Source: Paraburkholderia phenoliruptrix
Lineage (GTDB): Bacteria; Pseudomonadota; Gammaproteobacteria; Burkholderiales; Burkholderiaceae
NCBI RefSeq assembly: GCF_902859825.1
Contig: NZ_CADIKB010000030.1
Coordinates: 1 to 64,000 of the forward strand
DNA length: 64,000 bases
Direction of reading: 5' to 3'
Under the pieces are notes generated by a model. It was not told the origin of the DNA. It made no database searches and saw nothing but the letters and a program-made list of their open reading frames with translations. Position 1 is the stretch's first letter. Each line of letters opens with the position of its first letter. Below, piece after piece: positions 9,429 through 18,276 of the stretch. Made by a program: the position numbers and the translations under genes.

Positions 9429-9580
9429 GCGGCGTGCCGCGTTCTGCGGTTCATATAGCGGGAAAAAGGGCGCGCCGCGCATGCACAAAAGCAGTGCTGA
9501 CACACCGCTGATGCAGCGAGGGCGCAACCCTTCGTGGTCCGATGCAATCCGGCAGCAGGTCCGCTAACCTGGCGAACTGC

Positions 9581-9949
9581 TTAGCCTCCTCCGCCGTTGG
9601 GCGTTGCCACGGTCAGCTTGTTGGACACCGATTTCACGCCGGCTACGCTCTTCGCCGCGTCCTCGGCCAGGGGAATCTGTGCGGCGTCAGGCACTGTTCC
9701 TGTCAACGTGACTGCGCCGCCGCGAGCCCGAACATATACGTTCGACACGTCGAAGCCTTGAGTCTTCGAGAGCGCTTTACGCACGTCGAGACCGAGCTTG
9801 CGGTCCGCTTTTTTCACCGTTTTTGTGCGCGAAGTCGTGGACGCGGTCGTGCCGGAGTCCGTCGCGTCGCTCGATTGCGCATACGCACTCGACACCGTCG
9901 CGAGACACAATGCAATGCCGAGCGCCTTCAAAAGATTGACTGTTTTCAC
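9581..9949 (-). CDS. Periplasmic BON-domain protein
   Basis: Exported protein of about 122 aa with a signal peptide (LLKALGIALCLATVSSAYAQ) and one BON domain (roughly residues 55-115: LGLDVRKALSKTQG.., VYVRARGGAVTLTGTVPD, AKSVAGVKSVSNKLTV). BON domains bind phospholipid or envelope surfaces and occur in OsmY-like stress proteins. The start is most likely the GTG at 9949, which has a GGAGA site 5 bases upstream; an ATG further upstream has none. A low-complexity Ser/Thr linker separates the signal peptide and the BON domain. Confidence 0.8.
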   Translation of the reverse strand: MKTVNLLKALGIALCLATVSSAYAQSSDATDSGTTASTTSRTKTVKKADRKLGLDVRKALSKTQGFDVSNVYVRARGGAVTLTGTVPDAAQIPLAEDAAKSVAGVKSVSNKLTVATPNGGGG

Positions 9950-10312
9950 GTTTCTCCATCCTTGAAAAGTTAATGTCGTTCGTTGCATGCAAGAAACCTC
10001 ACGCCTGCCCGGCGCGCTTAAACAATAGTCCAGCACGCGCACTCATGCTGGAAAAACTGGCTCTCGCAAGCACTCATCCGCTTGAGCGCAAGCCGATCCG
10101 TTCAGGCTTGCTAATTGCACCGGCCGGGTCGCCGTGCATGAGCGTCAATCGGTCTGCATAAACGGTCTTTGCGGGCGGGCAGCAGTACGCGATTCGCGGT
10201 TTCGCATTAAGCTCTGAGCGCGAGCCGTGCGTGGCATCGCGCGGTATCCGCTGCAGTGAACGATGCGTTGCAAACAACCTGAATGCGATTGCCAACTTAA
10301 GAGGAGTCAGCC
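9950..10312. other. Intergenic region between divergent secreted-protein genes
   Basis: About 360 bp separating the BON gene (minus) and the DUF4148-like gene (plus). No convincing ORF, RNA or repeat was seen. Confidence 0.35.
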
Positions 10313-10630
10313 ATGAAGCGCATTGCCATCAAACAGATCATGCTCGGCCTTGCAGCATCGACGCTGCTAGCGGGAGGCGTGCCGCTTGCCGCCGCACAAA
10401 CCACGACCGACACTGACGCGCAAACTGCTCAACCCGGCGCGACGGGCACGGCCAAGCCGACCAAAGCCGAACGCAAAGCGGCACGCAAGCAGGCTCGGGC
10501 GAAAAAGAACGCGGAGTTAAAGAAGCTCGAAGATGCCGGCTACCAGCCCTCGCGCAACGACCCTAACTATCCGAACGACCTTCAAAAGGCGCAGAAGAAG
10601 GCCGGCATCGGCACGGGCGCGAGCCAGTAG
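10313..10630 (+). CDS. DUF4148-like small secreted protein
   Basis: Exported protein of 105 aa with a clear signal peptide (LGLAASTLLAGGVPLAAAQ), a Thr/Ala-rich stretch, a strongly basic Lys/Arg/Ala helix (residues about 50-72) and a C-terminal motif LEDAGYQPSRNDPNYPNDLQ. That motif resembles the 'LEKAGYNP..YP..IQ' signature of DUF4148 proteins, which are abundant in Burkholderiaceae and of unknown function. AAGAGGAG precedes the ATG. The family link is by eye and moderate; the reading frame itself is well supported. Confidence 0.75.
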   Translation: MKRIAIKQIMLGLAASTLLAGGVPLAAAQTTTDTDAQTAQPGATGTAKPTKAERKAARKQARAKKNAELKKLEDAGYQPSRNDPNYPNDLQKAQKKAGIGTGASQ

Positions 10631-11016
10631 GATTAACCCCTAATCGTCGGAGCCGTGCCGCGCGAGAATCGTGCTGCACGGCGCAAACCAATCACCGGAT
10701 ACAAAGCGCCGCTACGATCCGTTCACGCGCGGTGGATGGCGCCGCCGTTTTGTCCGGCTTGTGGCGGAGCCCAATAACCACGCGGCTTTGCATACCGTGC
10801 GCAATCGGACAGATGACGGTCGCGGCAACCGGGCAGCCGACTTGCCGGTGCGTTGTTGCAGCGCGGAATGCCAGCCTCGTCTTCTCACGCCCCTTTTGCG
10901 GCGTGAAACCCTTCATTTGCCTTGGAACGACATCGCCGGAAGCCCCACGCCATATCGCCGAAACCCTTGCCCAGCAAGGATCCGAGCGGGACACAACAGT
11001 GCGCGTGCGACATGGG

Positions 11017-11043
11017 TGTCGTATTTCCACATGTGGTTGTCGC
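11017..11043 (+). promoter_or_regulatory. Putative GbdR-type operator before cbcV
   Basis: Two half-sites, TGTCGT (11017) and TGTCGCAAA (11038), are spaced exactly 21 bp, two helical turns, as AraC-family dimers prefer. The same arrangement recurs before sdaA, fdhA and the 45-kb binding-protein gene. It lies about 180 bp before the cbcV start. Assignment to a GlxA/AraC regulator of this cluster is inference. Confidence 0.55.
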
Positions 11044-11111
11044 AAATAGTCGGCTAGGCGTACTTTTTTCTGGCAACTATGTATGCACAGCGCGGACGGC
11101 GTCCGCCACGC

Positions 11112-11207
11112 AGCTTTGCATAAGATCGGAGCAGGTGCTTTGCGTGAACTCAGGTCGACAGCTTTGCATGGGACCGGAGTAAGCGCTTCGCACTAACTCG
11201 GGTCGAC
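11112..11207 (+). repeat. 48-bp imperfect tandem duplication in the cbcV leader
   Basis: Two adjacent 48-bp units (11112-11159 and 11160-11207) both begin AGCTTTGCAT and end GGTCGAC, with 37 of 48 positions identical by my alignment. The second unit stops directly before the AAAGGAGAG ribosome binding site. Function unknown. Confidence 0.85.
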
Positions 11208-11223
11208 AAAGGAGAGCATTTCA

Positions 11224-12405
11224 ATGAATTCCCCCAAGGTCGTGGTTGAAGGGCTGTGCAAGGTGTTCGGCACTAACCCGAAACAGGCGCTCGGCATGCT
11301 CGCAGGAGGCGCTACGAAAGAAGAGGTATTCGCGCGCACCGGCCAGATCGTCGGCGTTCACAACGTTTCCTTCGAAGTCAAGGAAGGCGAGATCTTCGTG
11401 CTGATGGGCCTCTCCGGCTCGGGCAAGTCGACACTGATTCGCCTCATCAACCGGCTGGTGGAACCGTCGGCAGGCAAGGTGCTGATCGACGGGCGCGACG
11501 TGGCCAGCGTGCCGCGCTCCGAATTGACGGCGCTGCGCCGCAAGGACATGAGCATGGTGTTCCAGTCCTTCGCGCTGATGCCGCAACGCACGGTGCTGTC
11601 CAACGCGGCCTTCGGGCTCGAGGTAGCGGGCGTGGGCCGCAAGGAGCGCGAGGCGCGCGCGATGACCGTGCTCGAGCAGGTCGGCCTCGCGCCCTTCGCG
11701 CAAAAGCTTCCCGCGCAGCTGTCGGGCGGCATGCAGCAGCGCGTGGGCCTCGCGCGGGCGCTGGCGGTCAACCCCTCGCTCATGATCATGGACGAAGCGT
11801 TCTCCGCGCTCGATCCGCTCAAGCGCAAGGAAATGCAGAACGTGTTGCTGGATCTGCAACGCGAGCAGCAGCGCACCATCCTGTTCGTGTCGCACGATCT
11901 CGAAGAGGCCATGCGCATCGGTACACGTATCGCGATCATGGAAGGCGGCAAGGTGGTGCAGATCGGCACCCCGCAGGAGATCATCACCAACCCCGCCGAC
12001 GATTACGTCCGCGCGTTCTTCGAAGGCATCGACACGAGCCGCTATCTGACGGCGGGCGATCTGATGCAGACCGATGCCGTGCCGCTCATGCATTCGCACT
12101 CGCCGCAGATCGATGCCTCGAGCGTGGCGGCGACGCTGAACGGCAGCGCCGAATACGCGTTCGTGCTCGACGGCGAGCGCAAGTTTCGCGGTTTCGTGTG
12201 CCGCGACGAAGCGGGCAATGCGTCGCCGAAACTGAATTACGTCGAGTGCATCCGACGCACCACGCCGCTCGACGATGTGGTCCAACGCGTGGTCGCGAGC
12301 CGCGCTCCCTTGCCGGTCGTCGAAGCGGACGGCTCCTACTGTGGTTCGGTCAACAAGACGAACGTGCTGCACGTTCTCACGCGCCATCGAGGTTCCCATG
12401 TCTGA
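11224..12405 (+). CDS. cbcV: Quaternary-amine ABC transporter ATPase (CbcV/ProV)
   Basis: ATP-binding subunit of a choline/betaine/carnitine importer, 393 aa, of the ProV/OpuAA family. The N-terminal lead (KVFGTNPKQALGML) is typical of ProV. Walker A is GLSGSGKST, the signature is LSGGMQQRVGLARAL, Walker B is SLMIMDEAFSALD, and the H-loop is FVSHD. The C-terminal 100 residues form a CBS-like accessory region, which in ProV/OpuAA relatives senses ionic strength. An AAAGGAG site precedes the start. It overlaps cbcW by 8 bp. In Pseudomonas the CbcVW core accepts several binding proteins; the same design is likely here because three binding-protein genes lie in this window and this is the only transporter core. 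Confidence 0.94.
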   Translation: MNSPKVVVEGLCKVFGTNPKQALGMLAGGATKEEVFARTGQIVGVHNVSFEVKEGEIFVLMGLSGSGKSTLIRLINRLVEPSAGKVLIDGRDVASVPRSELTALRRKDMSMVFQSFALMPQRTVLSNAAFGLEVAGVGRKEREARAMTVLEQVGLAPFAQKLPAQLSGGMQQRVGLARALAVNPSLMIMDEAFSALDPLKRKEMQNVLLDLQREQQRTILFVSHDLEEAMRIGTRIAIMEGGKVVQIGTPQEIITNPADDYVRAFFEGIDTSRYLTAGDLMQTDAVPLMHSHSPQIDASSVAATLNGSAEYAFVLDGERKFRGFVCRDEAGNASPKLNYVECIRRTTPLDDVVQRVVASRAPLPVVEADGSYCGSVNKTNVLHVLTRHRGSHV

Positions 12406-13300
12406 AATCATTCCACTTGGCGCCTGGGTCGATCACGGCGTCCACTATCTCCTGGACCACGACGCAAAGACTTTCGATTCCATCGGCAAGATGATCGAGA
12501 GTTTCGCGGCGGTCGTCGAGCACAGTCTGCAAGCGGTGCCGATGTGGGCGCTGATGGCATTTTTCGTCGGCATCGGCTTGTGGCGGGTGGGTTGGCGGTT
12601 CGCGCTTTTCACCTTGCTCGCCATGTTGCTCATCTACGGCACAGGCTTCTGGGATCAGATGGTGATCACGCTCGGCCTCACGCTCTCGTCCACCTTCATC
12701 AGCCTCGTGCTCGGCGTGCCGCTCGGTATCTGGACCGCGAAGAGCCGCACCGTCGAAATGATGGTGCGCCCGGTGCTCGATCTGATGCAGACCATGCCTG
12801 CATTCGTCTATCTGATTCCGGCCGCCATGCTGTTCGGTCTTGGCCGCGTGCCCGGCATTCTGTCCACCGTGATCTTCGCGATGCCGCCTGCGGTGCGTCT
12901 CACTTCGCTCGGTATCAAGCATGTGAACCGCGAAATTGTCGAAGCAGGGCAGGCGTTCGGCTGCACGCCGTGGCAACTGCTGTACAAGGTGCAGTTTCCG
13001 AATGCACTGCCGTCGATCATGACCGGTGTCAACCAGACCATCATGATGGCCTTGTCGATGGTGATCATCGCGTCGATGGTGGGCGCAGGCGGTCTCGGCA
13101 ACGACGTGCTCGCCAGCATTCAGCGCCTCGACATCGGGCTCGGCTTCGAGAGCGGATTGTCGGTGGTGATGCTCGCGATCATTCTGGACCGCATCACCGA
13201 GAGTTTTGGCCGCTCGCCGGGCATGGCACGTGCGCCGCTGTTCTCGGGGTTGCGCAATCTCATGAAGGTGCGCCGCGCGCCGGCGGCGCAGCACAGCTGA
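12398..13300 (+). CDS. cbcW: Quaternary-amine ABC transporter permease (CbcW/ProW)
   Basis: Membrane permease of 300 aa, BPD_transp_1 family. It has an N-terminal membrane segment (ALMAFFVGIGLWRVGWRF), a core of about five further helices and the coupling-loop EAA motif (EAGQAFGCTPWQLLYKVQFPNALPSIMTGVNQT). The start at 12398 lies inside the last codons of cbcV, so translation is coupled. The upstream in-frame extension overlaps cbcV coding sequence and is not needed. It imports choline, glycine betaine or carnitine depending on the binding protein engaged. Confidence 0.94.
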   Translation: MSEIIPLGAWVDHGVHYLLDHDAKTFDSIGKMIESFAAVVEHSLQAVPMWALMAFFVGIGLWRVGWRFALFTLLAMLLIYGTGFWDQMVITLGLTLSSTFISLVLGVPLGIWTAKSRTVEMMVRPVLDLMQTMPAFVYLIPAAMLFGLGRVPGILSTVIFAMPPAVRLTSLGIKHVNREIVEAGQAFGCTPWQLLYKVQFPNALPSIMTGVNQTIMMALSMVIIASMVGAGGLGNDVLASIQRLDIGLGFESGLSVVMLAIILDRITESFGRSPGMARAPLFSGLRNLMKVRRAPAAQHS

Positions 13301-13307
13301 GCCGCCC

Positions 13308-14306
13308 ATGAAGCGCGACGCGATCACCCAGCTCGAGGCGCCATCCGATTCGCCGCTTTCACGGCTCGCGCACGTCGGCTTCCTGACGTTGCCGAACTTT
13401 TCGATGATCGCGTTCACGAGCGCGGTCGAGGTGCTGCGCATGGCCAACTACGTGGGCCGCGCGGAGCACTACACGTGGTCCGTGATCACGCCCGACGGCG
13501 AGCCGGCGCGAGCGAGCAACGGCATCACGGTGAAGCCCACCGTGACGCTCGCGCAAGCCGGCATGCCGGACGTGCTGATCGTCTGCGCCGGCTGGCATGT
13601 GCGCGATTACGTGGACGACACGGTGATCGCACTGCTGCGCGAAGTCGCGGCTCAGGGCATACCGCTTGGCGGCATCTGCACCGGACCCTACGCGCTTCTC
13701 GCTGCAGGCCTGCTCGACGGCTATCGCTGCACGGTGCATTGGGAAGACATGTCGCCGCTGCACAAGAGCTATCCGCATGTGCGTTTCGCCGACGAACTCT
13801 TTGTGATCGACCGCGATCGCATGACCTGCACGGGCGGCACCGCGCCGCTCGATCTGATGCTCAACCTGGTCGGCATGCGTCTCGGCCATGCGGTGGCGGC
13901 GCAGGTGTCCGAGCAGTTCATCGTGGAGAGGATTCGCGGTTCGACGGACTACCAGCACATTCCCGTCGATGCGCGCGTCGGCTTCACACGCGCCGAGCTG
14001 ATCGAAGTCGTGCGGCTGATGGAGGCGAACATCGAAGAGCCGCTCTCGCTCGACGAACTCGCGCGGCTCGTGCATCTCTCTCAGCGGCATTTGCAGCGCA
14101 TGTTCAAGATGTTCCTGAGCGTGTCGCCGACGCACTATTACCTGACGCTGCGTCTGCGGCGCGCACGTGAACTGCTGCGCAACACCGATGCCTCGATTGC
14201 ACGCGTCACGGCGGTCTGCGGATTTCATTCGCCGTGCCATTTCAGCAAGGCATATCGCGCACAGTTCGGTCATGCGCCGAGCGTCGAGCGGCGGCTGTCG
14301 GCATAA
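13308..14306 (+). CDS. GlxA-family AraC transcriptional regulator (GbdR-like)
   Basis: Regulator of 332 aa with an N-terminal DJ-1/PfpI-like amidotransferase domain (about 20-185, elbow GGICTGPYALLAAG) and a C-terminal AraC double helix-turn-helix (about 225-325: LSLDELARLVHLSQRHLQRMF and ARVTAVCGFHSPCHFSKAYR). GbdR, CdhR and SouR of Pseudomonas have this architecture and sense glycine betaine, carnitine and sarcosine respectively. It begins 7 bp after cbcW and precedes the binding-protein gene, so it sits inside the transporter operon. It resembles the regulator at 32187-33182 more than the one at 15433-16515. Which ligand it senses cannot be read from sequence. Confidence 0.9.
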   Translation: MKRDAITQLEAPSDSPLSRLAHVGFLTLPNFSMIAFTSAVEVLRMANYVGRAEHYTWSVITPDGEPARASNGITVKPTVTLAQAGMPDVLIVCAGWHVRDYVDDTVIALLREVAAQGIPLGGICTGPYALLAAGLLDGYRCTVHWEDMSPLHKSYPHVRFADELFVIDRDRMTCTGGTAPLDLMLNLVGMRLGHAVAAQVSEQFIVERIRGSTDYQHIPVDARVGFTRAELIEVVRLMEANIEEPLSLDELARLVHLSQRHLQRMFKMFLSVSPTHYYLTLRLRRARELLRNTDASIARVTAVCGFHSPCHFSKAYRAQFGHAPSVERRLSA

Positions 14307-14352
14307 CACAACCTGTCACGAATCAACCACCCTGAGACCCTGAGGAACCGCC

Positions 14353-15297
14353 ATGAAACGTTTGTGGGCTGCGTCGTTGTGCGCGCTGTCTGTGTCGTCC
14401 GTCACTTCCGTTGTAGCCGCCGAACCCGCGGCCTGCCGCGACGTCCGCTTTGCCGACGTCGGCTGGTCAGACATTGCAGCCACGACCGGGCTTGCGTCGA
14501 CGGTGCTCGAGGGACTTGGCTACAAGCCGACCAAGACAATTGCATCGGTGCCGATCACCTTCGCCGGTGTGAAGAGCAAGCAGATCGACGTGTTCCTCGG
14601 CTACTGGTCGCCGACCATGGACCCGATGATCGACCCGTTCAAAAAGGCGGGCCAGGTGAATGTGCTGCCGACACCGAACCTGACGGGCGCGAAATACACG
14701 CTGGCGGTGCCCGATTACGCGTACCAGGCAGGCATCAAGTCGTTTGCCGACATCGCGAAGAACTACGACAAGCTTGGCGGCAAGATCTATGGCATCGAGC
14801 CGGGTAACGACGGCAATGCGCTCATCAAGAAGATGATCGACACGAACCAGTATGGACTGGGCAAGTTCAAGCTCGTGGAGTCGAGCGAGGCCGGCATGCT
14901 GGTCGAGGTGAACCGCGCGATCCGCGACAAGAAGCCGATCGTGTTCCTCGGCTGGGAGCCGCATCCGATGAACGTGCAGATGAAGATTGACTACCTGTCC
15001 GGCGGCGACGACGTCTTCGGTCCGAACTACGGCGAAGCAAAAGTGATGACTGTCACGCCGACCGATTATTCGACGCGCTGCCCGAACGTCGCGAAACTGG
15101 TGTCGAATCTGCACTTCACGACGGATATCGAGAACCACGTGATGCTGCCGATCATGAACAAGGTCGATCCGAACAAGGCCGCGCGCGAGTGGCTGAAGGC
15201 GAACCCCGCGGTACTCGACCAGTGGCTCGCGGGTGTCAAGACGTTCGACGGCAAGGATGGTTTGCCGGCTGTGAAGGCGTATGTGGCAGGAAAGTGA
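14353..15297 (+). CDS. Quaternary-amine ABC transporter substrate-binding protein (CbcX-like)
   Basis: Periplasmic binding protein of 314 aa, OpuAC/ProX/ChoX family, with a signal peptide cut near VVAAEPAAC. Motifs include DVGWSDIAATTGLAS, IDVFLGYWSPTMDP and VFLGWEPHPMN; the tryptophans of such motifs form the aromatic cage around the trimethylammonium group in ChoX/OpuAC structures. It resembles the ChoX-like protein at 49993 (the shared 'GWSDI..TN/TTG' and 'NYGGA/NYGEA' blocks), so choline or a close analogue is a plausible ligand. It is the last gene of the cbcVW operon. Confidence 0.9.
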   Translation: MKRLWAASLCALSVSSVTSVVAAEPAACRDVRFADVGWSDIAATTGLASTVLEGLGYKPTKTIASVPITFAGVKSKQIDVFLGYWSPTMDPMIDPFKKAGQVNVLPTPNLTGAKYTLAVPDYAYQAGIKSFADIAKNYDKLGGKIYGIEPGNDGNALIKKMIDTNQYGLGKFKLVESSEAGMLVEVNRAIRDKKPIVFLGWEPHPMNVQMKIDYLSGGDDVFGPNYGEAKVMTVTPTDYSTRCPNVAKLVSNLHFTTDIENHVMLPIMNKVDPNKAAREWLKANPAVLDQWLAGVKTFDGKDGLPAVKAYVAGK

Positions 15298-15307
15298 TGG
15301 ATGAGTT

Positions 15308-15332
15308 TTCGCGCCGCGCGATGCGGCGCGAA
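15308..15332. terminator. Strong GC hairpin after the cbc operon
   Basis: A perfect 10-bp inverted repeat TTCGCGCCGC/GCGGCGCGAA with a 5-nt loop begins 10 bp after the binding-protein stop. There is no T run, so it may act as an RNA-stabilising or bidirectional hairpin. Confidence 0.5.
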
Positions 15333-15386
15333 GCTCCTGCAGCGGAATGCAATTCACGGGTCAACTGCAGATTCGACCCATGAATA

Positions 15387-15421
15387 AAGGGCTCAGATCA
15401 AAGGCCACAATTAAAGCCCTT
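15387..15421. terminator. Hairpin between convergent genes
   Basis: Inverted repeat AAGGGCT (15387-15393)/AGCCCTT (15415-15421) with a 21-nt loop lies just before the stop of the convergent regulator gene. A weak terminator candidate. Confidence 0.35.
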
Positions 15422-15432
15422 GGATCAGGGCA

Positions 15433-16515
15433 TCAAATCGCCTGAGCCCGCCCCGGAAACGTCTCGTCATAATCCGCACCGGATTCCGCTTCAGCTGCGG
15501 TGCCGCGTTGCTCGCGGTACATCATCGGCGGCAGGCCGAATTGTTTGCGAAATTCGCGGCCCAGATGCGACGCATCGGAAAAGCCGCAGCTCGACGCAAT
15601 ATCGGCCACGGTCTTGTCCGAGCTCGTCAGCAACCACGCTGCGGTGCGCAAGCGCACCTGCTTCGCGTAAGCCTGCGGCGCCTTGCCGGTTTCAGCCTTG
15701 AAAAGCCGCTCCAGCTGACGCGGCGATAGATCGAGCTTGCGCGCCAGTTCCTCGAGCGAGAGGGAGCGGCCCACGTGCTGTTCCATCAGCAGGATGGCGC
15801 GCTTGACCTTGGGATGCGTGGCGGGCGCGAGCCCTGGCGGATGCGGCTGCGGCGCGTTGCCTTTCTGCATGTCGTCGACGAGCAGAATGCGCAGCGCTTT
15901 CTGCACGGTCGCGGTTTCGAAGTGGCGCAGCAGGATGGCCGCGGCCACGTCGATCGACGCCCTGCCGCCGGAACACGTAATGCGCCGCCGGTCGATCACG
16001 AAGAGCCGGTCGGCTACCAGCGACTCTTCATTCACCGCCGGAAAACGCTCGATGAAATCCCAGTAGTGAAACCAGCTCACGCAGATGCGATAACCGTCCA
16101 GCACGCCCGCGCGCATGAGCGAAAAGACGCCCGTGCACATGCCGACGAGTGTCGCATCCGTCGCGGCAGCGCGCCGGATAAACGCGAGCGTCGCGTCGCT
16201 CGCAGCCGGTCCCGAATGCAGCAACCCGCCCACTACGACCACGTAATCGAACGGCTCGGCGGTGTCGAAGGTCTCCCAAGGCGTGATCTGAATGCCGCAG
16301 CTCGCGCGCACCGGAGCAAGGGTTTCCCCTATGACGCTCCATGAGCAGCGCACCGGTTTGCTGAAATCGCCTTCGTCCGCGGACAGACGCAGCAGGTCGA
16401 CGAAACCCGAGAACGCCGTCAGCGTGAAGTTCGGCAGAAGAATGATGCCGAAGCGGATGCGCTGCTTGGGCGCACCGTCGATGGATTGAAGGGGAAGCGA
16501 TTCAGCGGAGTTCAT
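15433..16515 (-). CDS. GlxA-family AraC transcriptional regulator, divergent paralogue
   Basis: Regulator of 360 aa. The DJ-1-like domain covers about 18-190 (GIILLPNFTLTAFSGFVDLLRL; elbow VGMCTGVFSLMRAG) and the AraC domain about 235-335 (LSLEELARKLDLSPRQLERLF and VADIASSCGFSDASHLGREFRKQF). It has an acidic C-terminal tail. It is transcribed divergently from sdaA-soxBDAG, a position that suits a regulator of serine or sarcosine use comparable to SouR or of carnitine use comparable to CdhR; this is inference. The start at 16515 (MNSAESLPLQ) is chosen because the upstream extension is low-complexity and lacks similarity. Confidence 0.88.
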   Translation of the reverse strand: MNSAESLPLQSIDGAPKQRIRFGIILLPNFTLTAFSGFVDLLRLSADEGDFSKPVRCSWSVIGETLAPVRASCGIQITPWETFDTAEPFDYVVVVGGLLHSGPAASDATLAFIRRAAATDATLVGMCTGVFSLMRAGVLDGYRICVSWFHYWDFIERFPAVNEESLVADRLFVIDRRRITCSGGRASIDVAAAILLRHFETATVQKALRILLVDDMQKGNAPQPHPPGLAPATHPKVKRAILLMEQHVGRSLSLEELARKLDLSPRQLERLFKAETGKAPQAYAKQVRLRTAAWLLTSSDKTVADIASSCGFSDASHLGREFRKQFGLPPMMYREQRGTAAEAESGADYDETFPGRAQAI

Positions 16516-16818
16516 GCAATGCAGCCGGAGCGAGAAAGGGTTAAGCCAAGCATAGCACCGGGGCCCGGCGCGGCATGCATCGTAATGCCCGCGGCCCGGC
16601 CCGGCAACCGGAACTGCCGCCGCCAACGCAGTGCCTGTCGAAAATACGTCAGAAGCTTTCGCAAATGCGCCGCCGCGCTTGGCGGGCCCGGCGTCTGGCG
16701 CCACTATCCCACTGCCATGCCGTTTTTATTCTATCGATTCAATTTGACGTGCGGTGCAATAGGGCCTGTTTCAAGGTAAATCCCGCCACCCTAGGTATTG
16801 CAACGCACAAGGCACGCC
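16516..16818. other. Divergent promoter region, regulator / sdaA
   Basis: About 300 bp. It contains a GbdR-like direct repeat at 16636-16662. No other gene or RNA was seen. Confidence 0.5.
16636..16662 (+). promoter_or_regulatory. Putative GbdR-type operator before sdaA
   Basis: TGTCGA (16636) and TTTCGCAAA (16657) are spaced 21 bp, matching the cbcV site with one mismatch in the second half. It lies about 160 bp before the sdaA start in the divergent promoter region. Confidence 0.45.
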
Positions 16819-18213
16819 ATGAACGTCAGCGTCTTCGATCTCTTCAAGATCGGTATCGGTCCTTCAAGCTCGCACACGGTCGGGCCGATGATCGCTGCTT
16901 GCCGTTTTGCGTCGCATATCGAAGATGCCAATCTGCTCGCCTTCGTGCGCCGCGTGAAGGTCGAACTGTTCGGCTCGCTGGGCGCGACCGGCAAGGGCCA
17001 CGGCACCGACAAGGCCGTGCTGCTCGGACTCGAAGGCAATCTGCCCGAACTGATCGACCCCGACGTGATCGAGCCGCGCCTCGCCGCGATTCGCGAGACG
17101 AAGCAGCTTGCGCTCCTCGGTAAGCACACGGTCAAATTCGACGAGCGCGAGCACCTCGGCTTCTTCCGCAAGCTGATGCCGGGCGCGCCGGGCTCGAGCA
17201 TCGTGCATCCGAACGGCATGCGTTTTCAGGCTTTCGACGAAAACGGGCAACTGCTCGTCGAAAAAGAGTATTACTCGATTGGCGGCGGCTTCGTGGTGAA
17301 TCGCGAGGGCGACCGCGTGAACGGCGTGCGCGCTGGCGCCGAAGTGCCGTACCCGTTTCGCACCGGCGACGATCTGATGCGCGTGTGCCGGGAGAGCGGC
17401 CTGTCCATCGCACAGGTCACGCTGAAAAACGAATGCGCCGCGCGGTCCGAAAGCGAAGTGCGAGAAGGACTGCTTGCCATCTGGCGCACGATGGCGGCTT
17501 GCGTCGAACGCGGCTGCAAGGTCCGCGGCGAACTGCCCGGCCCGATGCATGTGAAGCGCCGCGCCGCCGACCTCTCTGCGCAGTTGCGTTCGCGCTCGGA
17601 AGAGTCGCTGCGCGATCCGCTTTCCATGCTCGACTGGGTCAATCTCTACGCGATGGCGGTCAACGAGGAAAACGCCGCAGGCGGCCGCGTCGTCACGGCA
17701 CCCACCAACGGCGCGGCCGGCGTGATTCCCGCCGTACTGCACTACTACGTGAAGTTCATGCACGCGTCGAACGACGAAGGCATTGTCAATTTCCTGCTGA
17801 CGGCGGCGGCGATCGGCATCATCTATAAAGAAACCGCCTCGATTTCAGGCGCCGAAGTGGGCTGCCAGGGCGAAGTCGGCGTGGCGTGCTCGATGGCTGC
17901 CGCAGCGCTCGCGGCCGTCATGGGCGGCACGCCCACGCAGGTTGAAAACGCCGCGGAAATCGGCATGGAGCACAACCTGGGCATGACCTGCGATCCCGTT
18001 GGCGGACTCGTGCAGATTCCCTGCATCGAACGCAATGCAATGGGCGCGATCAAGGCGATCAACGCAGCGCGTATGGCGATGAAGGGCGACGGCCAGCACT
18101 ACGTGTCGCTCGATAACGTCATCAAGACGATGCGCGAAACCGGCGCGGACATGAAGACGAAATACAAGGAAACGTCGCGCGGCGGACTCGCCGTGAACGT
18201 CATCGAATGTTGA
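16819..18213 (+). CDS. sdaA: L-serine ammonia-lyase, iron-sulfur type
   Basis: Single-chain L-serine dehydratase, 464 aa, that deaminates L-serine to pyruvate with an oxygen-labile [4Fe-4S] cluster. The N-terminal beta domain starts MNVSVFDLFKIGIGPSSSHTVGPM. The catalytic alpha domain carries the conserved cysteines in GCQGEVGVACSMAA, GMTCDPVGGLVQIPCIERNA, plus the tail KYKETSRGGLAVN. It is the last step of betaine catabolism here: sarcosine oxidase and GlyA give serine, and this enzyme gives pyruvate. It is followed 63 bp later by soxB, so sda-sox probably form one operon. Pseudomonas has a serine dehydratase beside its betaine regulators too. Confidence 0.95.
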   Translation: MNVSVFDLFKIGIGPSSSHTVGPMIAACRFASHIEDANLLAFVRRVKVELFGSLGATGKGHGTDKAVLLGLEGNLPELIDPDVIEPRLAAIRETKQLALLGKHTVKFDEREHLGFFRKLMPGAPGSSIVHPNGMRFQAFDENGQLLVEKEYYSIGGGFVVNREGDRVNGVRAGAEVPYPFRTGDDLMRVCRESGLSIAQVTLKNECAARSESEVREGLLAIWRTMAACVERGCKVRGELPGPMHVKRRAADLSAQLRSRSEESLRDPLSMLDWVNLYAMAVNEENAAGGRVVTAPTNGAAGVIPAVLHYYVKFMHASNDEGIVNFLLTAAAIGIIYKETASISGAEVGCQGEVGVACSMAAAALAAVMGGTPTQVENAAEIGMEHNLGMTCDPVGGLVQIPCIERNAMGAIKAINAARMAMKGDGQHYVSLDNVIKTMRETGADMKTKYKETSRGGLAVNVIEC

Positions 18214-18276
18214 ACCCCGTTTTGCATATTTCATGAAGCACCTGGCAGCAAGCACCGACAGTACCCACAAGGATCA

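Larger units (their letters stand above)
10631..11223. other. Long regulatory region before cbcV
   Basis: About 590 bp without a gene. The distal part holds nothing I recognise. The proximal part holds a GbdR-like direct repeat (11017-11043), a perfect CCACATGTGG palindrome between its half-sites, and a 48-bp tandem repeat (11112-11207) that runs up to the cbcV ribosome binding site. Confidence 0.55.
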
